This document shows, piece after piece, positions 24,871-37,550 of a stretch of 64,000 nucleotides of DNA. Made by a program: the position numbers and the translations under genes. The notes below the pieces were generated by a model that was given only the letters and a program-made list of their open reading frames with translations, made no database searches and was not told the origin of the DNA. The number at the start of each line of letters is the position of its first letter. Position 1 is the stretch's first letter. This DNA is from Tipula vernalis. Taxonomy: Eukaryota > Arthropoda > Insecta > Diptera > Tipulidae. The DNA lies in contig OY282560.1 in the NCBI GenBank assembly GCA_958295665.1, positions 44,516,333 through 44,580,332 of the forward strand, written 5' to 3'.

Positions 24871-25299
24871 TTTATTTATTTATATTGACATAAATTTTGG
24901 TACACTCTATTTTGAGCATTGGCGCTCATTCATAATAAAGTGTAAAACCAAAAAAAAAAAAAAATTATAAAAACTCCTCCTTTTCTACACCACCGTCAGC
25001 TTCTAATACAGGCTCCAAGTAAGTCCATCCTCAACTGGAAATTCGTTTGGAAGACTCGTTAATTCTGAAAGCTGTGTATATACATACTTTAGTCATCCGA
25101 TCTTTGTATCATCGTGACATATTTCCGCTGGATAAATTGCAGTTGGGCATATTTAAATAATTATTTGAAGGAACAATAAAAAAATAAATTAATCCCCGGC
25201 TAACTGACTAGAATGTCAAGGCCAACACTGTTCATAAAAAATTTTAACGAAAGACAGAATTTATGGAAAGGTACAAAAATCACCGAGAAAGTATAAATA

Positions 25300-26330
25300 A
25301 ATTATCAAGCTTAAAGCTCATTGAAAACAAATACTCTAAATTAATCCCAAAATACCACCTTCTTTATGTCAAATGGTTTGATTTGAAAAGCTCTTAAAAC
25401 TAAAAGCTCTTAATAATTTACATTGAGCACAAACATTACTAAATCCTAACAAAAATTCCGTCATTCCTTGCAATATCAAATTTCGAAGTAAAATGGTCTG
25501 TTTTAAAAGCTTTGATAAGAGAAAACTTTTAAACCTAAAGCTCTAGCCAATTTTTTCAAATACATAATTAAAGCTCATCAAACATTTGATTAAAAACCTG
25601 AAATTATTGAAAAGCTCAAAAAAGTTCAAACCCAAAAATTATGAATTAATTATCAAGCTTAAAGCTCATTGGTAACAGATATGCTAAATTTATCCCAAAA
25701 ATTCCGCTCGAATTTCTGAGTAAAATGGTTTGATTAAGAAAGCTTTTCTTAAAGCTCATTGAACACAAACATTCTAAATTTATCCTAAATATCACCTTCC
25801 TTAAAGCTCATCAAATATTTGATTAAAAACCTGAAATTATTAAAAATCACAAAAAAGTTCAAACCCAAAAATTATGAATTAATTATCAAGCTTAAAGCTC
25901 ATTGGTAACAAATATTCTAAATTTATCCCAAAAATTCCGTCGCTTTTTCCACTATCGAATTTCTGAGTAAAACGGTTTGGTTAAGAAAGCTTTTCTTAAA
26001 GCTCATTGAACACAAACATTCTAAATTTATCCTAAATACCACCTTCCTTTATAATATCAAATTTTAGAGTTAAATGGTTTGGTTTGAAAACTTTTGAAAA
26101 CTAAAAACTTTTGATGATTGATGATTAACTTTGAGAACAAATATTCTAAATTTTAGCCAAAATTTCGTTACCCTTTGTAAAATCATATTTCTGAGTAAAA
26201 TGGTTTGGTTTAAAAAGCTTTGTTAATTGAAAGCTTATAAAATTAAAAGTTCATGCGTTTTTTGCAAATATATAAAACATTTTAGCAAAAAACCTGAAAG
26301 GGTCAACGTTAAAAGTTAAGTTAAAACCCA
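25300..26330. repeat. Degenerate tandem array with ~233-bp period
   Basis: Units contain TATCAAGCTTAAAGCTCATT, then AACA-AATAttCTAAATTTAT and AAAATGGTTTGAtt text. Two units starting at about 25570 and 25803 are nearly identical; others are diverged or partial. The same unit text occurs at about 17530-17634, on the far side of the gypsy element, so the element landed inside the array. No coding potential. Confidence 0.75.
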
Positions 26331-26609
26331 AACTTGTTTAAATTAATTATCAAATTATTTTATGCTTGTACAACTTGCAAGAATATGCAAGATACTTTTA
26401 AAATTCATCATATTTGAGATTATTTCGAAATTCTTGATAATTTTCAAATTATATTCGAAATTTGTCTACTTTTAATTAATGCGAGACTACACAATAGGAA
26501 GAAATAAGTTTTTCACTAAAAGATGTCCTTGTTCATAGGTACAAGAAACATATTTAGGGTCCCAAAAAAAATGTTGCCGAAGGGCCCGAAATTTGTAGTT
26601 ACACGCGTG

Positions 26610-28944
26610 TATGATCTAATTTATTTGTTAAAATGGCCCTTATAAAAATACACCTGTAGCAGTGAAGGTTCTTGAGAAAAATTACATTTTTGGTTTACAC
26701 TTTTGTAAATTTGTAAATATAGTACACTTTATCTGATGAAATCAGACCGGAATGTTTTTCTGATTCCATGCAGATTGCTCGATTTATTCGCCACTTCCTT
26801 TGATTTATATTCCATTTCTGGATTAGCAAGTTTTGGTGTCTGCTTGTTATATTTCGTGTAGATAAGTGTTTTGTACCAAAATAGGAAGTAAATGAAGTAT
26901 AAACTCTTTAAAATTTATGAAATTATTCAGCGCATTAGTTGACTAATTTAAACCTCCAATATTATCAAATGAAGCTGGGTAATCATGATTCAGTCAATTA
27001 TATTCTCGACTTATGATAAATTTATCAAGGATTTACTAATCTAAACAAAAAATGTTTATTTATTGTTTGATCAACCTATTAATATCAATTAGGACTCAAT
27101 ATAAAAACAATTTTTTTCAATCAACAAAAACAAAAATTCTGATTGTGCTTCACATGATATTATCATGCACACGTGTATTTATTATTGATTATACGATTTA
27201 CTGGTGCAATATCTCAACCGTACTACACCAATTTTGTTCTAAAATATCTTCTCTTCCACGCAAGAAAGTAATCAAACTTTACCAAGTATGCAGTTGGTTG
27301 CCCCAGTTATACATATAGCAAACAAATCCGTCGTTAATAATGCAATAATTAATAACACAAGCATTTAAGTTCATTGATTTAACAAAACAAAAAAAAACAA
27401 ACATGTTCATTGACGTAAAATTAGCGCATCTATAAGAAAAAAAAAATCCAATAAAGATTACTTCCAGGTCACCCATTTCATATATATATTTACTTAAATA
27501 AATTCTAGAACGTATATCACTACAAAATTTATTTATTTATTTAACAAATTAAAGATTACGAGAAACTGTATCAAGAAAACTGTTTCTAGTAAACCTAAAC
27601 AAAAATCTAAATTTAATTAACACCAATTCGATACGTTTTACTTAGAGGTAGTGTGCATGTATGTTCCCATCCCCACTCCCTACTTTTTCTGTCGCATCTC
27701 TTTAAGAACATTGAAAATATGAAACGCAAAACAAAGTTATCACCTTTAATAAATTTGAGAAATGATTTATTAATGCAACTTAAACTTTGTGACCAACATA
27801 AAATTCCCATTGTAATATCATCCTCATCGAGCGTATGTTCTCGCTACTGGGGAATTTTTTTTTTGTTATATTGTTACTACATCATTTCGTGTACCAAACT
27901 AGTGAATTTTGTCTAAAAATATTTGAACGATAAATTTTGTGTCTGTGTGTGTGTAATCCTAAAAATATTGGAAAATACTAGTAAAAATAATAAAATTCTA
28001 GAAATAAATCATATAATACAATTTTTTGTGTTTGTTATCAATTTTATCATAATAACAATAATATTTGATGTTGTTGCTGCTGCTGTGTGACCACCGTGCT
28101 CTATAACGACAACACATTCCTAACTAATTCTTTTTTGTGGGTGTGCAAAATTCCTGCTTATTCAACAAAGGTAACGTACATATATTACATACATAAATTG
28201 ATATTAAACCATAAATTATTATTGTCACGTGATCCTAAAATTGGTCCACAAAACCGATTTTAATGATTAATTTAAATGTTAAAAATGTAAAATATTCTTT
28301 AATAAGATTTCCAAAAATGTCTTGTTTCTTTAAATTTCTAAACTTCTCTCGGATTAGTCATTTTCTTCAGTATTTAAAAAAAATACAATTTAGAGCAAAA
28401 AAGCTAACTCCAAAAACTAAAATAAAGATTGACCACCTAATATCTGATAAGAGCTCCAGAAAATTAGAATGATTCTTTGAGCCTGACAATGTGAAATATT
28501 TTGAAGATATAGTGGAATAAGGCCTTGTCTTGAAAGTATTATTAATAGAAAACCTCAAGGCCCACAAAAGTGTATATAATTGAAATCATCTAACGTTTAT
28601 ACGTACTAATATCGAGTTAGGAAAGCATAGCCGAAATTCGTGTTCATCAAAATGGTTTTTGTGAAGCTTTTTAAACAAAGTATAGCTACACGAACTAACA
28701 AAAATGGAAGTGTATTGGAAAAGTAAACTTACAAACATTTTCACTATTTTCAAATAACTTTCGAACTTACTCAGCACTTTTCAGCTTAATCATAAAAGTA
28801 AATTGTTGCATACTTCAAAACCTTTGCAACGACATGTTACACGGTTATATTTAACACAACAATTTTTTTTCCACCTCTACTAATGGTGAATAATATTTAA
28901 ATTCTCATATAGTTTTCTAGGCCAAGTCCTTTCCAAATGGAACA
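26610..28944. other. Non-coding interval
   Basis: No gene, RNA or transposon signature could be supported. CAAAGGTAACGTA near 28164-28176 resembles a splice donor after a GC-richer patch at 28060-28165, but nothing downstream confirms an exon. Confidence 0.5.
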
Positions 28945-29250
28945 AATTGATTTTCCCCTCACCGTGGTAAATATTTAAAGGAGTGGTGAAAAAGTTTAGG
29001 ATTTTTTGGCGCCTCTTTATCAAGACGATTACAAAAATACCACTTCCAGGTCAGTACACCATCGTCAAGTAACCAAACAGGAATATCTACTAACAGCGCC
29101 ATAACGTTAAAATTGATAACTAACGTGCTAGCACTATAATTGGTGCATTCTGTAAGACTTGTACAATGGTATATGGCATGGTAATATTCGACTGAAAAAA
29201 ATATATTTTCACCTCATCGTGTTGAAATTTTTATATGGGTGGTGAGTAAT
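28945..29250. repeat. Pair of short direct repeats ~257 bp apart
   Basis: A ~45-bp motif with CCCTCACCGTGGT-type text at about 28950-28995 recurs, diverged, at about 29205-29250. Each copy is itself partly palindromic (CTCACC facing GGTGA). Origin unknown; it may mark the ends of a small element. Confidence 0.4.
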
Positions 29251-29254
29251 ATTA

Positions 29255-30020
29255 GATTAGGGGCAAAAGTATTGAGACATTTTTTGTCATTTTTGATCAA
29301 ATTTTCTCTTTTATTCAAAATGAATAACCTTTTACCATTTTTCAAGAAGTTTCATGAGTCCATCGGTGTAGAGCTTCTGTGGTTTATAGGAATTTCTAGC
29401 TAAATTTACTATTTTGCTTCACAGTTACTTTCAGCGCTAGATACAAAAATTAGTTATTTGCACACCAAGTGACGGTAAATATTTTTGATTTTCAAGGTGT
29501 AAGTTCAAGGTAACAATTCCACCGAGAAAGCAAAAAACTTACGTTTATACGAATTTATGTTACATAAGTCATTTGTCTCGGTTTAAAAATGGTCGACCTT
29601 TTCTGTTGGTAGTGAAAACCCCGTTCTGCGTAACGCGAAAGTTTTTTTTTTCCGGTGGAATTGTAGCCAACTTGAAAAGTAAAAAAAATACTTACGGCCA
29701 CTTGTTATAAAAACCTGCCTAAATCACGAATATTTTGCTCCAAATTTGAACTGAAATAACGTATTTTACTAGAAAGTCACCGGTGACATTTTCCGTGCGA
29801 ATATCAAGAATACGCATGAGGTGCTGGGCCCCCCCGAATTCAGCTGCAATGGCAAATGATAATGAGAAATGATTTGATTTTTTACTTCGACTGGTCGATT
29901 ATATGTTTTTAGAATTGGGGGTAGGACACCAAAACATCGATTAAACAAATGGTAAGTCGAAATGCCTTTTTTCCTTTCGTCCTTCCAGTCAAATATTTTT
30001 TTTTAACTTTGCCTCTAATC
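29255..30020. mobile_element. Possible MITE with ~16-bp terminal inverted repeats
   Basis: The left end GATTAGGGGCAAAAGT (29255-29270) matches the reverse complement of the right end, GATTAGAGGCAAAGTT, at 30005-30020, with a few differences. The left sequence continues ATTGAGACA, which recalls Tc1/mariner-type ends. The 766-bp interior has no recognised transposase and no TA duplication is clear. Confidence 0.3.
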
Positions 30021-30799
30021 CTCACAAATATTGATAGTTTTGACTGAAATTTGGCACAAAGCATAGGTTTTAGTAATAACCAGTTTATTAGTTTGTATTC
30101 GCTTTCATGTCATTTCGAGTTAAAATGGCAGAGGTCCAGTGGAAGAGAAACTGACAAATAGATTATTTGAAAAACAGCACCGATGATTCCTTTCCATTAT
30201 TGATGACAAATGTGAAAATCCCGTGTCTATTTCTTTACTCCTACCTGTATTCCTACCATACATGGAAATTTTTACAGAAAAATGCAAATTTCAATGTGCA
30301 AAATCAATGCTAAAATTCTACAAATCACTAATTAGATGGCATATGTATATATGCATCTTTCTGAGGGATCTGACGGGCAATATCATTATTTTGCTAAAAT
30401 AAATGGATCGCACTTATACATACATATTTTGTTAGTTATTGTTGTTGTTTTAGGACAAATTTAGAATCAAATTCACAGTGGTTTTTCACACAAATATTTA
30501 AATCAAGTGAAAGATATGACCGCACATGTACCAATTACAACATATAATCCAAAATTATTTGAATCTGTTGTCTGCAACATTTTCACAATATCTTTCACTG
30601 ATTTATATTTTTATATAATAAAAGTATAAAAAACTAAAATGTGCACTTATATTTGCTGAAGATGTTGCGATACTGTTAAGGTTCAAAACAAAAAGGCCTA
30701 AATTGACTAAAATAAGTGAATGGTGCGCGATCAAAACCCATTTGACCTAACCATCAATAAATCCAAAATAATGGAAATGCCATTATAGGACGAAAAATT

Positions 30800-31115
30800 A
30801 TATCATACCACAATACTATCGTAACATCATATCGCCCCTATAATCGTACCATCATACCGTCGTACCATCATACTATCATACAATCATAAAATTATACTAT
30901 CGGGCCATGATATCACCATGCCGTCATACCATCGTACATTGTATCACATATACAATCATACCATCATACCACTATATCATCATAACATCACACAATCATG
31001 CTATCATATATATCATCTTACCACGATACAATCTTACCATCGTACTGTCATACCATCATACTATTACACCATCATACCATCATACCAACATACCATCATA
31101 CCATTATACCATCAG
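30800..31115. repeat. Degenerate (ATCATACC)n tandem repeat
   Basis: About 300 bp of imperfect 8-9-bp units based on CATACCATCATACC, with cgt and act variants. The low-complexity frames across it (HTIIPSYHH type) are not genes. Confidence 0.9.
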
Positions 31116-31117
31116 GC

Positions 31118-31187
31118 AGGTTTTACACTTCAAATTGATCCTTTTACACTTCAAACTGAACATTTTACATTCCAAATTGAACTCTTA
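31118..31187. repeat. Three tandem ~23-bp units
   Basis: TTTTACACTTCAAATTGA-type units occur three times in a row with a few substitutions. Related 'aaattgaa' text reappears near 32085. Confidence 0.75.
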
Positions 31188-31639
31188 ACAGATTATATGA
31201 ATGGGCAATTAAGATGAAGCTCGGCTATTCCTTAACCGATTATGATGACAATTGGCATGCGCGTTGGAAATGGGATTCAAAAATGATTTTTGGATAAAGT
31301 TCGGTAATATGATCAATAAGAATATAACTTAGCTATTAGTCGATTATGGTGAATTTTGACGTTTCTAGACGCGTTCTAGCGTTCTTTAAGACAGCCTAAA
31401 CATACTACTTCAGCTACTACTTTCGCTTTAAACTTTGGGTTATGTTTTCTGAGTATATGCTGTCAGAGCGGTAAGATTGGTTTTGTTTAGAAAAATATAG
31501 TGTGTAGCGGGCACGCGCCTCAGTATCGAAAATAATACCGGTAGCGCTGAGTTGCGGAATTAGAAATATTATTTGAAAACCTCATTCCCAATCTCGAATT
31601 TCATTATACTCGGTTATGGAATATCAAAGTTCCGTCCTA

Positions 31640-31980
31640 CTTGTCCATATTCCAGAACTTTATTTAAAAATCATTCTAAAAGCCATTACCATTACCATAT
31701 AGCACATGTAAAATTTCTTTAAAATCCGTTAAAACATGGACAAGTTCTATCCCAACTGGCCACATTCCAGAATTTCATCTAAAAATAATTTTAGAATCCC
31801 AATACTAGTCTCCTTATCGAACTTCATCATAATTGGGTGAGATATAGACAAGTTCTATCATACCTGGTCATATTCCAGAACTTATTCTAAAAATCATATT
31901 AAAATCCCATGTCTTGATCATAATTGGATTAGACATAGGCAAGTTCCATCCATACTTGACCATATTCTAGAACTAAGAAT
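31640..31980. repeat. Degenerate tandem repeat, ~92-114-bp units
   Basis: The motif CATATTCCAGAACTT occurs, with changes, at about 31641, 31755, 31863 and 31955, followed each time by 'tctaaaaatca' text and, mostly, 'tagacaagttc'. Four to five old units. No coding potential. Confidence 0.65.
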
Positions 31981-32117
31981 CTCATTTCCAAAGCGAATGT
32001 CAAATTTGACTAAAATCCGTTAAGAAATAGATAAGTTCCATTAAAATTGGCCATTCAAATAATTTGCTAAAGGTTCAATTTGAAATGTTAAGGGTTTAAT
32101 TTGAGGTTTGAAATATT

Positions 32118-34381
32118 CACCCCTATTATGATTCAACAATCGATCGTCAATCGATATGACTCTGTACACGGAAAAAAAAGTACGTATGAATCAATATCAT
32201 GTACATCAGAAACAAAATTTAGCAATTCCTCATAAAAACTAAAAGACCCATTCCTAAATTATTACAGACAATATATTTTATAAGACACCCAATAATAAAA
32301 TGTATAGCAATGTTTGTTATTTTTATAGCATATAAAATTTAATAATAAGTCTCTTGACTAAAAGATGGTTCATCATTTTAAAATTAACCGATCTATTAAA
32401 ACTTTAGAGGAATTATCATATAATTTAATATTTTTGTGTGATCCAGTTTAGTATAGTTTCTTATGCATGCTTACTTAATTTTAACAAATTATTGTGCCCA
32501 TTCATAAACAATATGATAAGATTTATAATACAGAAATTGATACGTTCTTCTGTGATATAACAATTTTTACGAATATCGTTAAAAAACAAAAAAAAAGTTT
32601 TTCGGCTCAATATCGGCATTGCTTCTATCAATATTGTCAGTGTCTTATTATTTTTAATGTGACTATTTAATAAATATATGGTAAACATTATCAATCTGAA
32701 GTACATATAATCTTAATTCTTTGTTCTATCAACAATGACATATATCACGGCTTGTATTTTATGTTAATATCAATCGATATCGAACATTGGTTGTGTGCAT
32801 TTAGGAAGTGATTTTTTAGTTAAAATTTTAGAAAAGTGTTTGTTAAATTACAATTTTAAAAATAAAATTTGTTAATTTTAAAACTATTTGGTATTTCCTT
32901 CTAGCTGTTTGAAAAATTGAATAGGTAAGTTTTTTTCTTTTGTGGTTATGTTTATTTTTTGTGGTGGGTTACATTATGATTATTTATTTGGTGTTTGAGT
33001 TTTTGGTGTACTGTGTCTAAATAGTTTTTAAAATATACAACCAATTTATTTATTCAAATCAAACGGCTTTTATGTTTTTATATCATTTGGTTTGAAATAG
33101 ATCATTCATTTTTTAAAGGGATTGCATTTTTAAAATGAGTGTTCAGATATTGGCTAATCTTTGCAATCTAGAACCCAAACTCTTATACACTTATAAGTGG
33201 CAGTTAAAAAAATGATTTATCAATGTAAATTGCATTTATTTTTCAATAAGGACATCAATGAATCTAATGGACAATAATGACATCAATAAATCTAATGCAT
33301 TGATGTCAACAAAACAATCATTTACTGTACAATTTTATGAATTTAATTTTTTTTCTCTGTGTGTAATAGGTTATTATCCATATACCAAAGGCTGAAACGA
33401 AACATTGAATTCGGAATAGGTTTGAAAATCGTAGGTATTTATTCATATTATGTAAGTTTACTTCTAAATCATGTTCTTATAGATTTTAATTTTCCAATTT
33501 TACTTTCAGACGAATTATTGAAGTACGCTTTGTTGAACGAAAGATTCAGCAGTATTCCATCAACCTAATGTTCGATATGACGTACAAATCTAGACCATTC
33601 TTCGACAAATTGTATTTATTTACGTTTAATAAAATATAAACTAAATTAATAAATGAAGATCAACAATTAAAAATTAACAAAAAAGATGTTTTATTTTAAA
33701 GCATTAACAAGAATTTACGAAATTTTATTAAAATATTTTTCATAGGTTCTCTTATAATTCACATAAGCTTTGTAAAAGATACGTGAAAAAATGTTTAAAA
33801 TTTGATAGGCATTCCACTCCCCAATAGCATTGTTTAATATGCATATTATATGAATTTTATTATTTAAGTAAGAAAGATCCATATAAAAGCTACACATTTT
33901 GTTATGGTTAGTAAGAAAATGTATCATAAAGCAATGGTACGGTTTGATACAAATGTGATACTCGTTGTACTTAGAATAAGAAATTTTCATATCACATATG
34001 ATAAATTTGCTTAATATAATAAGTAAATTTGTTAAACTATGTTGTATACAGTTTCTTATATTAATTTGGAAATCTATTGTTTAGATTTACAACTATTCAT
34101 ATAGAAATAGGAACCTTCGAAATATAAATGATGACAATTACCAATTAATTTTATAAAACCTTTATTGTGCTACATATGAAATGTTCTCATAAATTGGCAC
34201 GGGGGCAAATATTCTCATGTAAATGAGAACGAATGTACATAAAATACAACAGTGCTTATTAAAGTGTTTTTTCCGTGTATTGCGTTTTCGTTTTTTCATT
34301 TGATAAAAACAATACGAAAAAGTAAAAGGCAACACAGAGTCGTGTCGATTGTCGATCGACTCGATAATCATAATAGTGGTG
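32118..34381. mobile_element. 2.26-kb DNA element with 48-bp terminal inverted repeats
   Basis: The left end starts CACCCCTATTATGATT (32118) and the right end reads CACCACTATTATGATT in reverse complement from 34381. By eye, 39 of 48 terminal bases match, including TCGATCG, CAATCGA and GACTCTGT blocks at equal spacing. ATT stands on both outer sides (32115-32117 and 34382-34384), a possible 3-bp target duplication. CAC ends and a 3-bp duplication fit CACTA-like elements, but this rests on few bases. No transposase is recognised inside, so it is non-autonomous or decayed. Confidence 0.65.
32905..33650 (+). other. Splice-consistent exon series inside the TIR element
   Basis: A 20-nt segment (32905-32924) is bounded by CTAG and GTAAGT. 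A second segment (33370-33451) has AG before it and GTAAGT after it. A 58-nt intron-like gap ends TTTCAG at 33509. A final segment runs to an AATAAA at 33628-33633. Only one frame stays open through the 82-nt segment (LLSIYQRLKRNIEFG...), and it stops soon after the last junction. It could be the tail of an element gene, a captured host gene, or chance. Function unknown. Confidence 0.3.
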
Positions 34382-34639
34382 ATTAAGAGTGACCTTTCTT
34401 AAGTCTTAAACAATATTTGTGTACAGTTTGGTTCAAATCGGTCAAGGCGTGTGGATTTATTAAAATACGATACACATATGATGTACATATATACAAACAT
34501 TCACTTATATAGATTGCTCAACTGCTCACTAAACACTAAATCCTTAAACTCAGTCCCAATTCAACCCGCAAACGGCCCCCAACTCAACCCTCAACCCAAA
34601 CGCAAACTCTCTTTCAATTCAATAGAAGAACCCAGAAGC

Positions 34640-35110
34640 CTACTTTCGACCATCAAGGGAGTTTTATAGAGATCGAAACAAATGCTAGTTAGAGGGTGCC
34701 AGGTCATGGCTAAATAGTGGATGTGTCAAAACTTCCCAGGCAAACTCTCTCAATTTTTTGCCGGGTCATCAAACATGTGTGTGGTCTGGCGTTGTCATAA
34801 TGGAAGATAACGCCCTTTATATTCATTAATTCTGGCCGGTTTTTAATTTTTTGCTACAATACGGTTAAATGTACCTCATAATGAACTATTCCGTTCCAAA
34901 CCCAACCTGGCTTTGAAGTCATTTGTGGTGGTTCATCTCTCTTTGACCATGATGCTTTGCATGCGATCAAGCATCTTGATGATGAACACCACAAATTTTT
35001 CACTGTGCTTGGGCAGTGTTTTTTCCTTTTTCATTGTAAAGTGGCAAAATATAGCAAATTGGTTCAGAAACTTAACTCATTTTCACACTAATACAACTAC
35101 ACACTAATGA
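34640..35110 (-). pseudogene. Mariner (DD34D) transposase relic
   Basis: Minus-strand relic. A piece MKKEKTLPKHSEKFVVF starts near 35030. Then, with frame changes, comes the catalytic-core text IKGVIFHYDNARPHT near 34830-34780, which holds the second catalytic Asp in HYDNARPHT, followed by CLMTRQKIE. The last catalytic segment (normally S-P-D-L-A-P-S-D-Y-H) survives only as a frame-broken trace near 34690-34660. Mariner transposase cuts and pastes the element at TA sites. Dead. Confidence 0.65.
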
Positions 35111-35299
35111 AAATTGTAGAATGTAATGTCACCTTTCAAACGATTAAATATATTAATAAACTCTCATATGGTTTAATTAAAAGCTTGCTAAACACAATTA
35201 AAAACCAAAAATTCCACTGCGAATAATTTAACCATGTGATGTTTGAAACATGGCACACCGGCGAAAATGCTGAACCTTGCGAAAACGCTGAAAGCTCAT

Positions 35300-37550
35300 G
35301 GTAACCTTCAGTAAATAAAAATAATTTTCGAACATCCCAACTAAAAATGAAGAAAGCTATTAAAAGCTCACATATAAATTGCTTCTTACTTGTTGAAAGT
35401 AAATTGAAAAATTTGTGAATTGGAATTCTTTCAAAAGAGAAATTAAAATGTATTCAAAAATCAAGGCAGCTTCTTGCCTTTCTGATATTTTTTATTCGGA
35501 TTTCATAAAGTTTCTCCGTTAAATCAAAATAAAATGTACATCTTTTGGAGGGGCAAGACAGCCAACATAAGTTTAATGGAAAAGCTCAAATACATAACAT
35601 TTCTTAAATGTTAAAAGTTAAATTGAAAAATTTGTGAAAATCTTTCAAAAGCGCAATTAAATTTAAAATCAAGGGAGCTTTAAAAATTTTCTGAAAGGAC
35701 ACCCGTTAAATCTCAATAAAAGTTGAACTTTTTGGAGGAAATAAAAACTAATTTTCTTTCACCGTAATTTAATTCGTTTTAAAAAATGGAAAGCTAACAC
35801 ATAAAGCCCTTCTTTCACGTTGAAAGTTTATTTAAAACTTATGAACTGGAAAAAAGTGTAAATAAAATTTTGTTTTTCGAAAGTCAATTTAAAAATCATG
35901 TTGAAATTTTTTGAATGAAAACAAATATTATTTAATTGAAAAGCTTACATACTTTCTTACAAGTTCAATTGAAAAAGTTCAGCACTTCACAAATAGACTT
36001 TCAGTTTTGAAAAACTTGTGAATTTGAAATCATTTAAAAGAGAAATTCAAATTCAAAAAGTATAGAAGCTTTTACATTTTCTAAAAGCTTTTCCGTTAAA
36101 ATAAGGTAAAATTTCTAATTTTTGGGGAGGACAGAAATATTTACATTTTCTAAAAGCTTTTTCGTTAAAATAAGGTAAAATTTCTAATTTTTGGGGAGGA
36201 CAGAAATATTTTTTTTAGCTTACAAAACAGAAATTATAATTTAATCTAAAATCAAGCCAGCTTTCACTGTCAGAACGCTTTTTAAGTTTCCAAAAGATTT
36301 GTTTCTGTTAAATTAAAATAAAGATCAAATTTTTTGGAGGGACTGAAAATAATTTATCTTTGAATTAAAAGCCCACATACAAAATATTGTTTGCATCTTG
36401 AAAGTTCAAATGAAGAGTTTATGTATTTCAATAAATAATTTGTCAATTCAAAACCCAAAGAAGTTTTAAAATTTCCAGTAGGCATTTTCAGTAATAATTA
36501 GCAGAAATTTGTAAGTTTTGAAGAAAATAGAAAACAATTCTGTTTTTTTCTTATTTCAAAATCTTATGTATGAAAATATCTCTTATATGTTGAAAGTTTA
36601 TTTAAAAAATTTCTGATCTGGAATTCTTTCAAAATAAAATTTAAAATTGAAACAACACCAAAGAAGGCTTTAACATTTTCTGAAAGCTTTTTCCCTTAAT
36701 AACAAATAGAATTTGAAATTTTTAGCGGGAATCAGAACCAAATTTACATTTTTTTTAAAAGTTCACATATAGCATATATCATACAGTTAAAAGTTGAATT
36801 GTAAAACCTGTGAGTTGGAATTCTTTTAAAATAAAAATTAAAATTTAATCAAAAATCAAGGAAGCTTTTAAATTTTCTTAACGTTTCAGCGTTTAATTTA
36901 AATAAAATTTGAACTTTTTGAAAACTCGCTTATAAAGCTCTTTCTACCTGTTGCAAGTTCATTTGAAAAGAGAAGAATAATTTAAATTAAAATCAAGGCA
37001 GCTTTCCACCATTTTGAAAACTTTATATTTAATCAAACCGCAAGGAAGCTTTGAAAAGCGTTCTTAGAAAATAACTATTACATGTTGAAAGGCCCATTGA
37101 AATACTTGTAAATTTGAAATCTTCCTATAGAGAAATTAAATTGAGTCAAAGCCGGAAGAAGCTGTAAATGGCTATCGTATAAATTATACTTTTTAATGTT
37201 GAAAGTTTATTTGGGAAACTTCTGAATTGGAATTTGTTCAAAAGACCATCAAGCTTTTATTATAGGTTTTCCGCACAAATACTTTTCTGAATAGAAATAA
37301 AATTTGAACTTTTGAGCAAAATCAAGAATAAATTAAATTCGTTTTTAAAAATTAAAAGCTCGCTTATAAAGTTCTCCTTAAATGTTGCAAGTTTATTTGG
37401 AAAAATTCCTAATTGGAATTTTTTGAAAAAAGAAATTGAAATTCAATCAAAAATCTTGGAAGCTTTCACTTTTTTGAAAGCTTTTAACTGTCTGAAATTT
37501 TTTACATTAAATTAAAAAAATATTTAAGTTTTTTGGAGGGAAATCTAAAG
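35300..37550. repeat. Degenerate tandem array, ~190-220-bp units, about 11 copies
   Basis: Each unit runs AAAAGCTCACATATAAA..., then GTTGAAAGTTTAATTG, AATTGGAATTCTTTCAAAA, AATCAAGGAAGCTTT, TTCTGAAAGCTTTTCCGTTA and TTTTTGGAGGGA. The 'gttgaaagtt' box was seen near 35393, 35612, 35818, 36398, 36590, 36780, 36950, 37084, 37198 and 37384, plus a weaker one near 35960. Some units are shortened. A direct duplication of about 55 bp is visible at 36070-36210. It shares 'aaagctc' words with the 25.3-kb array, but the units are different. Confidence 0.8.

Larger units (their letters stand above)
17027..26609. mobile_element. Possible large repeat element enclosing the gypsy insertion
   Basis: The left edge has CAGTGGCGTAACTA at 17027-17040 followed by GGGGCCC; the right edge has a TAGTTAC-containing, GGGCCC-flanked sequence at 26583-26609 that partly matches it in reverse complement. 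Between them, on both sides of the gypsy element, lies the same 'aaagctc'-type tandem repeat (17480-17634 and 25300-26330). I read this as one repeat-bearing DNA element of about 2.3 kb into which the LTR retrotransposon jumped. The end match is short (about 7-9 solid bases) and no target duplication was found, so this is tentative. Confidence 0.3.

Noticed and set aside
30907..31217. Two overlapping plus-strand frames of about 95 residues rich in His, Ile and Tyr
   Set aside because: They follow the degenerate ATCATACC repeat and the 23-bp repeat; low complexity.
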